Positions 63,884-64,000 of a DNA stretch of 64,000 nucleotides are shown piece by piece. This DNA is from Citricoccus sp. K5 (GTDB taxonomy: Bacteria > Actinomycetota > Actinomycetes > Actinomycetales > Micrococcaceae). Within the stretch, counting starts at the first letter, position 1. Each line of letters opens with the position of its first letter. Below the pieces are notes generated by a model that ran no database searches, was not told where the DNA came from, and saw only the letters and a program-made list of their open reading frames with translations. The position numbers and the translations under genes are program-made. The DNA lies in assembly GCF_902506195.1 (NCBI RefSeq), contig NZ_LR732817.1:1378909-1442908 (forward strand), read 5' to 3'.

Positions 63884-64000
63884 ATGGCTGGACTTCAGGG
63901 ATGGCAGCTCGTCATCATCATCGCCATCGTGCTGTTGCTGTTCGCGGCCCCCAAGCTGCCCGCGATGGCCCGCAACCTCGGCCAGTCGATGCGGATCTTC
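63884..64000 (+). CDS. tatA: TatA twin-arginine translocase subunit (3' end outside window)
   Basis: The visible 39 residues start [20 protein letters not shown] then [19 protein letters not shown], an N-terminal membrane helix followed by the conserved Phe/Gly-hinge and amphipathic helix of TatA/E. It forms the pore for folded protein export. In mycobacteria tatA also follows pafC. A GAAAGGA ribosome site precedes the ATG at 63884. The gene is cut by the window edge. Confidence 0.93.
   Translation, partial: MAGLQGWQLVIIIAIVLLLFAAPKLPAMARNLGQSMRIF

Overview
The window is a contiguous piece of a high-GC Gram-positive chromosome. It most likely comes from an actinobacterium of the Micrococcaceae or a close relative (Micrococcus, Citricoccus, Kocuria, Arthrobacter type). 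The evidence is very GC-rich codon use with many GTG starts, two mycothiol genes (mshA, mshC), a divergent glgC and Corynebacterium-type glgA pair, a complete pupylation system with Mpa/ARC, Dop, Pup and PafA, and a fused PafB-PafC regulator. I see no insertion sequences, phage genes, CRISPR arrays or rRNA. Coding density is high; the longest gap without a gene is about 260 bases (4229-4488), and it holds a terminator and an operator-like palindrome.

Layout. 1-4228: end of a short-chain dehydrogenase, serB, an ABC ATPase, a TauE-type exporter, a SPOUT rRNA methyltransferase and rpmE2. 4432-7638: a small accessory block with an RraA-like aldolase, a GntR/FCD regulator, an orphan peptide-type binding lipoprotein and a strong palindrome. 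7699-16334: a membrane protein, a sigma factor-ogt-tag operon, a lipoate ligase-like protein, pepN, an aldehyde dehydrogenase and a short-chain dehydrogenase. 16507-19958: glycogen genes glgC and glgA, with a pyruvyltransferase overlapping glgA. 20015-30838: a tightly overlapping run of glycan genes. It encodes enzymes expected to make nucleotide-activated heptose (GmhA, HldE, GmhB), two of them fused to glycosyltransferases, plus a carbamoyltransferase, two GT9 heptosyltransferase-like proteins and a UDP-sugar SDR. A tandem GT2-GT2 protein follows on the other strand. 32842-39675: a lipid beta-oxidation locus (acyl-CoA oxidase-like, TetR, thiolase, FabG4-like, MaoC-like). 39693-48380: mshA, malQ, a 2-oxoglutarate dioxygenase, a broken acetyltransferase, tRNA-Leu(GAG), an M20 peptidase, an acyl-CoA dehydrogenase and two small conserved proteins. 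48526-64000: a region syntenic with the mycobacterial proteasome neighbourhood (uppP, mshC, PAC2, HAD, site-2 protease, trmI, mpa, dop, pup, pafA, two FKBPs, pafBC, tatA), but without 20S proteasome genes between pup and pafA.

The most interesting points are these. (1) A 19-bp sequence upstream of mpa/arc matches the DtxR/IdeR iron box at 15 positions, which suggests iron control of a pupylation system that lacks 20S genes. (2) A heptose-glycan operon in a Gram-positive organism carries two unusual glycosyltransferase-heptose enzyme fusions. (3) A 23-bp tandem duplication breaks a GNAT acetyltransferase gene and could be reversible. (4) A long inverted repeat lies in front of the RraA-like gene.
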